From: Microvirga splendida
GTDB taxonomy: Bacteria > Pseudomonadota > Alphaproteobacteria > Rhizobiales > Beijerinckiaceae
Direction: 5' to 3'
Assembly: GCF_016427565.1 (NCBI RefSeq)
Contig: NZ_JAELXT010000004.1
Span: 62,001-126,000 of the forward strand
Length of the DNA: 64,000 nt
Positions 60,696-64,000 of this stretch are shown here, piece by piece (the stretch's first letter is position 1; every line of letters starts with the position of its first letter). A model generated the notes under the pieces. It saw only the letters and a list, made by a program, of their open reading frames with translations. It had not been told where the DNA came from and searched no databases. The translations under genes and the position numbers were made by a program.

Positions 60696-61634
60696 ATGGC
60701 AACGGCCAGCGAAACGACCCTAGTGACCACGCGCAACGAGAGCGGCACGAAGTGGTGGACGCGGTTCCTCGATCCGAGCGAGGGCACCCTGGCCGCGCTG
60801 CTTCTGCTGCCGACGGCGCTCCTGCTGACCCTCATCATCGTCTATCCGGTCTGCCGGCTGATATGGACCAGCTTTCAGAACCTGTCGCTCACCTCGGGCC
60901 TTCCGGCGTCCTTTGCAGGGCTCGAAAACTACAGCCTCATGCTGGACGATCCTGTGTTCTGGGAAACCACCTGGAACACGGTTCTCATCACGCTCATCAC
61001 CGTTCCGGGCGCGCTGCTCGTGGGCCTGGCGCTGGCCCTCATGGCGAACCTGCCGTTCAACGTGAAATGGCCGGTCCGCCTCTCGCTCCTGATCCCCTGG
61101 GCCCTGCCGCTCTCCTTCGCCGGTCTCATCTTCGCGTGGTTCTTCCATTCCGAATACGGCGTGGTGAACGACGTGCTCCGCCGCATCGGCTTCGAGGGCG
61201 TGATCTGGTTCAACTCGGCTAACTGGGCCTTCGCGGCGATCTGCCTGACGATTATCTGGAAGACCTCGTCCTTCATGGCGCTGATCATCCTCGCCGGCCT
61301 CCAGACGATCCCGCGCTCCCTCTACGAGGCTGCGGATGTCGATGGGGCAGGGCGCTTGCGCCAGTTCTTCGAGATCACCCTGCCGCTGCTCAAGCCCGCC
61401 ATCGTCGTGGCGTTGATCTTCCGCACCATCACGGCGCTGCAGACCTTCGACATCCCGTTCACCATGACACGCGGCGGGCCGGGCACCTCCACGGCGACGC
61501 TCGCCATGTACATTCATCAGAACACGGTCGACTTCCTCGACCTCGGCTACGGCTCGGCGCTCGCCGTCGTCATGTTCGTCCTCTCCATGGGCGTGACGGC
61601 CGTCTATCTGCGCATGATCCGGGCCAGGGGGTGA
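60696..61634 (+). CDS. ABC sugar transporter permease 1 (MalF-like)
   Basis: A 312-residue inner-membrane permease with about six helices, beginning [19 protein letters not shown]. The EAA loop, which docks to the ATPase, reads [26 protein letters not shown]. It lies 79 bases after the binding-protein gene and overlaps no other. It pairs with permease 2 just downstream. Confidence 0.93.
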   Translation: MATASETTLVTTRNESGTKWWTRFLDPSEGTLAALLLLPTALLLTLIIVYPVCRLIWTSFQNLSLTSGLPASFAGLENYSLMLDDPVFWETTWNTVLITLITVPGALLVGLALALMANLPFNVKWPVRLSLLIPWALPLSFAGLIFAWFFHSEYGVVNDVLRRIGFEGVIWFNSANWAFAAICLTIIWKTSSFMALIILAGLQTIPRSLYEAADVDGAGRLRQFFEITLPLLKPAIVVALIFRTITALQTFDIPFTMTRGGPGTSTATLAMYIHQNTVDFLDLGYGSALAVVMFVLSMGVTAVYLRMIRARG

Positions 61635-61638
61635 CACC

Positions 61639-62493
61639 ATGAGCCACGAGACCACCGCCAACAATCGTTCGATCTTCTCCGGCAAGCCCCTGCGCATCCT
61701 GATCGGCTTCATCCTGGTCGTGAACGGCATGTTTCCGGCGCTGTGGATTCTGTTCACGTCGCTGAAGACGGAGTCGGAGCTGACCCTGAAGCCGATCACC
61801 TGGCTGCCCCATGCGCCGACGGTCGCGAATTACCTGCGCGCCTTCACGGACCAGCCTCTGCTGCTGTTCCTGTTCAACAGCTTCATGGTGGCGATCCTCT
61901 CCACCGCGCTGACGCTCTTCGTCTCGGTGCTCGCCGCCTATGCGCTGGCACGGCTTCAGATCCGCGGGCGCGACCTCATCCTGTCGGCCATCATCGCGGT
62001 CTCGACCTTCCCGCTCGTCACGTTGCTGGTGCCGCTCTTCGAGATCATGCGGGCGCTGGGCCTTCTCAACACCTGGGTGGCGTTGATCCTGCCCTATACG
62101 GTGCTGAGCCTGCCTGTCTGCACCCTGATCCTCGTGTCGTTCTTCGAGGGCATCCCGCGCGATCTCGAGAACTCCGCCATGATCGACGGCTGCACCCGCA
62201 TCGGCGCCCTGTTTAAGGTCGTGGTGCCGCTCTCGGCGCCGGGCGTGTTCACGGCGGGCATCCTGGCCTTCGTGAACGCCTGGGACGAGTTCCTGCTCGC
62301 GCTTTCGTTCAATTCCAACCCGATGCTGCGCACGCTCCCCGTGGGCATCACGCTCTACCAGGGCGAGTTCGCGTTCCCCTGGCCGGTGATTTCGGCGGCG
62401 CTCGTGGTCGGCATCGTGCCCGTCGCGGTCCTGATCGTGATCTTCCAGGAGCGCGTCGTGTCCGGCCTGACCTCCGGCGGCATCAAGGGATAA
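61639..62493 (+). CDS. ABC sugar transporter permease 2 (MalG-like)
   Basis: A 284-residue permease with six predicted helices. The EAA loop is ENSAMIDGCTRIGALFKVVVPLSAPG, and the C-terminus ERVVSGLTSGGIKG is the classic MalG-type ending. It starts four bases after permease 1 and ends 12 bases before the dehydratase. Confidence 0.94.
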   Translation: MSHETTANNRSIFSGKPLRILIGFILVVNGMFPALWILFTSLKTESELTLKPITWLPHAPTVANYLRAFTDQPLLLFLFNSFMVAILSTALTLFVSVLAAYALARLQIRGRDLILSAIIAVSTFPLVTLLVPLFEIMRALGLLNTWVALILPYTVLSLPVCTLILVSFFEGIPRDLENSAMIDGCTRIGALFKVVVPLSAPGVFTAGILAFVNAWDEFLLALSFNSNPMLRTLPVGITLYQGEFAFPWPVISAALVVGIVPVAVLIVIFQERVVSGLTSGGIKG

Positions 62494-62505
62494 GGACCGT
62501 TTGAA

Positions 62506-64000
62506 ATGACACGCCGATCCATCGGAGAACTGCGCAGCCAGCGCTGGTTCGCATCCGACGACATGCGCGGCTTCGCGCATCGCCAGCGCACGCAGCAGAT
62601 GGGCATGCGGCGCGAGGAGTTTCTCGGCAAGCCCGTCGTCGCCATCGTCAACACCTGGAGCGATCTCAGCCCCTGCCATTCGCACCTGCGCGACCGCGCG
62701 GAGGCGGTGAAGCGCGGCGTCTGGCAGGCCGGGGGCTATCCGGTGGAACTGCCGGCGCTGTCGGTCGGCGAGGTGATGGTGAAGCCCACCACCATGCTCT
62801 ACCGCAACTTCCTGGCCATGGAGACGGAAGAGCTTCTGCGCTCGCACCCCATCGACGGCGCCGTGCTGCTGGGCGGCTGCGACAAGTCCACGCCCGGCCT
62901 CCTCATGGGGGCGATCAGCATGGACATTCCGGTAATCTACTGCCCGGCCGGCCCTATGTCGAACGGCCAGTGGCGCGGGCACAAGACCGGGGCGGGCACC
63001 CACACCAAGAAATACTGGGACGAGCTTCGCGCCGGCAACATCACGCAGGACGACTGGGTCGATCTCGAAAGCCGCATGACCCGCTCCATCGGCACCTGCA
63101 ATACCATGGGGACGGCGTCCACCATGACGTCCATCGTGGACGCCATGGGCCTCACCCTGCCGGGCGCCACCTCGATTCCTGCCGCCGACAGCGGCCACCC
63201 GCGCATGGCCTCGGCCTGCGGCGAGCGCATTATCGAGATGATCTGGGACGATTGGAAGCCCTCCCGCTTCCTCGATGCCAGGAGCTTCCGCAACGGCCTC
63301 GTGGCCTACATGGCGCTCGGCGGCTCGACCAATGCCGCCGTTCACCTGATCGCCATGGCGCGCCGCGCCGGCGTCGATCTCACCCTCGACGACATGTCCG
63401 ACATGGCGGGCCGGGTGCCGGTCTGCGCCAATCTCTTTCCATCGGGCGAATACCTGATGGAGGATTTCTACTTCGCAGGCGGAATCCTGGCGCAGCTCAA
63501 GAAGCTGGAGCGCCATCTCGACAAGGATGCCATGACCGTGAACGGCAAGACGCTCGGCGAGAACATCGCCGGAGCCGAGTGCTGGAACGACGAGGTGATC
63601 CGGGGCGAGGACAACCCGGTCGTACCTCTCTCGCGCGGCAAGACGCTGGCGGTCCTGCGCGGCAACCTAGCTCCCAACGGCGCCGTCATGAAGTCCTCGG
63701 CGGCCAACCCGAAGTTCCTCAAGCATGTGGGTCCCGCGCTGGTCTTCGACAATCCCGCCGAGATGAACCGCACCATCGACGATCCCGATCTCGACATTAC
63801 GGAAGACACGGTCATCGTGCTCCGCAATGCCGGTCCGGTCGGCGCGCCGGGCATGCCCGAATGGGGCAATCTGCCGATCCCGAAGAAGCTGCTGAAGCAG
63901 GGCGTGCGCGACATGGTGCGCATCTGCGACGGGCGCATGAGCGGCACCCATTACGGCACCTGCATCCTGCACGTGGCGCCGGAAGCGGCGGTCGGCGGTC
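62506..64000 (+). CDS. IlvD/Edd-family dehydratase, probably sugar-acid (3' end outside window)
   Basis: The ATG at 62506 follows AAGGA and the frame is open to the right edge, 498 complete codons. The iron-sulfur cysteines are Cys57 (DLSPCH), Cys125 (GGCDKSTPG) and Cys198 (GTCNTMGTAS). Later blocks include GGSTNAAVHL, MTVNGKTLGENI, VLRGNLAPNGAVMK and DGRMSGTHYGTC. The last motif and the opening SQRWFASDDM resemble pentonate dehydratases (arabinonate/xylonate) more than dihydroxy-acid dehydratase or 6-phosphogluconate dehydratase. Being last in a sugar ABC operon supports a catabolic aldonate substrate. The end and the exact specificity are not visible. Confidence 0.87.
   Translation, partial: MTRRSIGELRSQRWFASDDMRGFAHRQRTQQMGMRREEFLGKPVVAIVNTWSDLSPCHSHLRDRAEAVKRGVWQAGGYPVELPALSVGEVMVKPTTMLYRNFLAMETEELLRSHPIDGAVLLGGCDKSTPGLLMGAISMDIPVIYCPAGPMSNGQWRGHKTGAGTHTKKYWDELRAGNITQDDWVDLESRMTRSIGTCNTMGTASTMTSIVDAMGLTLPGATSIPAADSGHPRMASACGERIIEMIWDDWKPSRFLDARSFRNGLVAYMALGGSTNAAVHLIAMARRAGVDLTLDDMSDMAGRVPVCANLFPSGEYLMEDFYFAGGILAQLKKLERHLDKDAMTVNGKTLGENIAGAECWNDEVIRGEDNPVVPLSRGKTLAVLRGNLAPNGAVMKSSAANPKFLKHVGPALVFDNPAEMNRTIDDPDLDITEDTVIVLRNAGPVGAPGMPEWGNLPIPKKLLKQGVRDMVRICDGRMSGTHYGTCILHVAPEAAVGG

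Overview
The window is chromosomal DNA from an alphaproteobacterium of the order Hyphomicrobiales (Rhizobiales). The coding DNA is GC-rich. The order tRNA-Tyr, tRNA-Gly, tuf, tRNA-Trp, secE, nusG, rplKA, rplJL, rpoBC, rpsLG, fusA, tuf, then the S10, spc and alpha operons with secY-adk and no rpmJ, fits that group. A Methylobacteriaceae/Microvirga-like host is my best guess from overall resemblance; it was not tested by any search.

Layout. 1-5.6 kb: the 5' part of an unknown repeat protein leaving the left edge, a coupled MaoC hydratase/CitE-like lyase pair, NAD kinase, cutA, an exported metallo-beta-lactamase-fold protein and a SpoU/TrmH RNA methyltransferase. 5.7-10.2 kb: two very small membrane-type proteins, two small secreted proteins, tRNA-Thr, an MHS-type MFS transporter with a large hydrophilic insertion, and rlmB. 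10.3-25.3 kb: tRNAs, tuf copy 1, secE-nusG, rplKA, an unrecognised AT-richer gene in the rplA-rplJ gap, rplJL and rpoBC, closed by a strong terminator. 25.3-26.9 kb: a glycosyltransferase on the opposite strand. 27-46.2 kb: the str-S10-spc-alpha ribosomal super-cluster, ending at the rplQ terminator.

46.2-56.8 kb: an HtrA/Deg protease, rarA, a TPR-like secreted protein, crcB, an RluA-type pseudouridine synthase, small unknown proteins, two GNAT-like proteins, a divergent FtsH paralogue followed by a 41-residue lipoprotein, and an alpha/beta hydrolase. 56.9-64 kb: a LacI-type regulator divergent from a sugar-type ABC transporter (ATPase, binding protein, two permeases) and an IlvD/Edd dehydratase running off the right edge. 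Together these look like a regulated carbohydrate or sugar-acid uptake and catabolic operon.

Most of the window is conserved core genome. The points most worth a second look are the extra gene between rplA and rplJ, the FtsH paralogue with an altered pore loop, the long-period repeat protein at the left edge, the near-identical tuf pair with one conspicuous V198G-type difference, three copies of a palindromic intergenic element, and a perfect inverted repeat that may be the LacI-type operator. I see no CRISPR array, insertion sequence, prophage or clear defence system.
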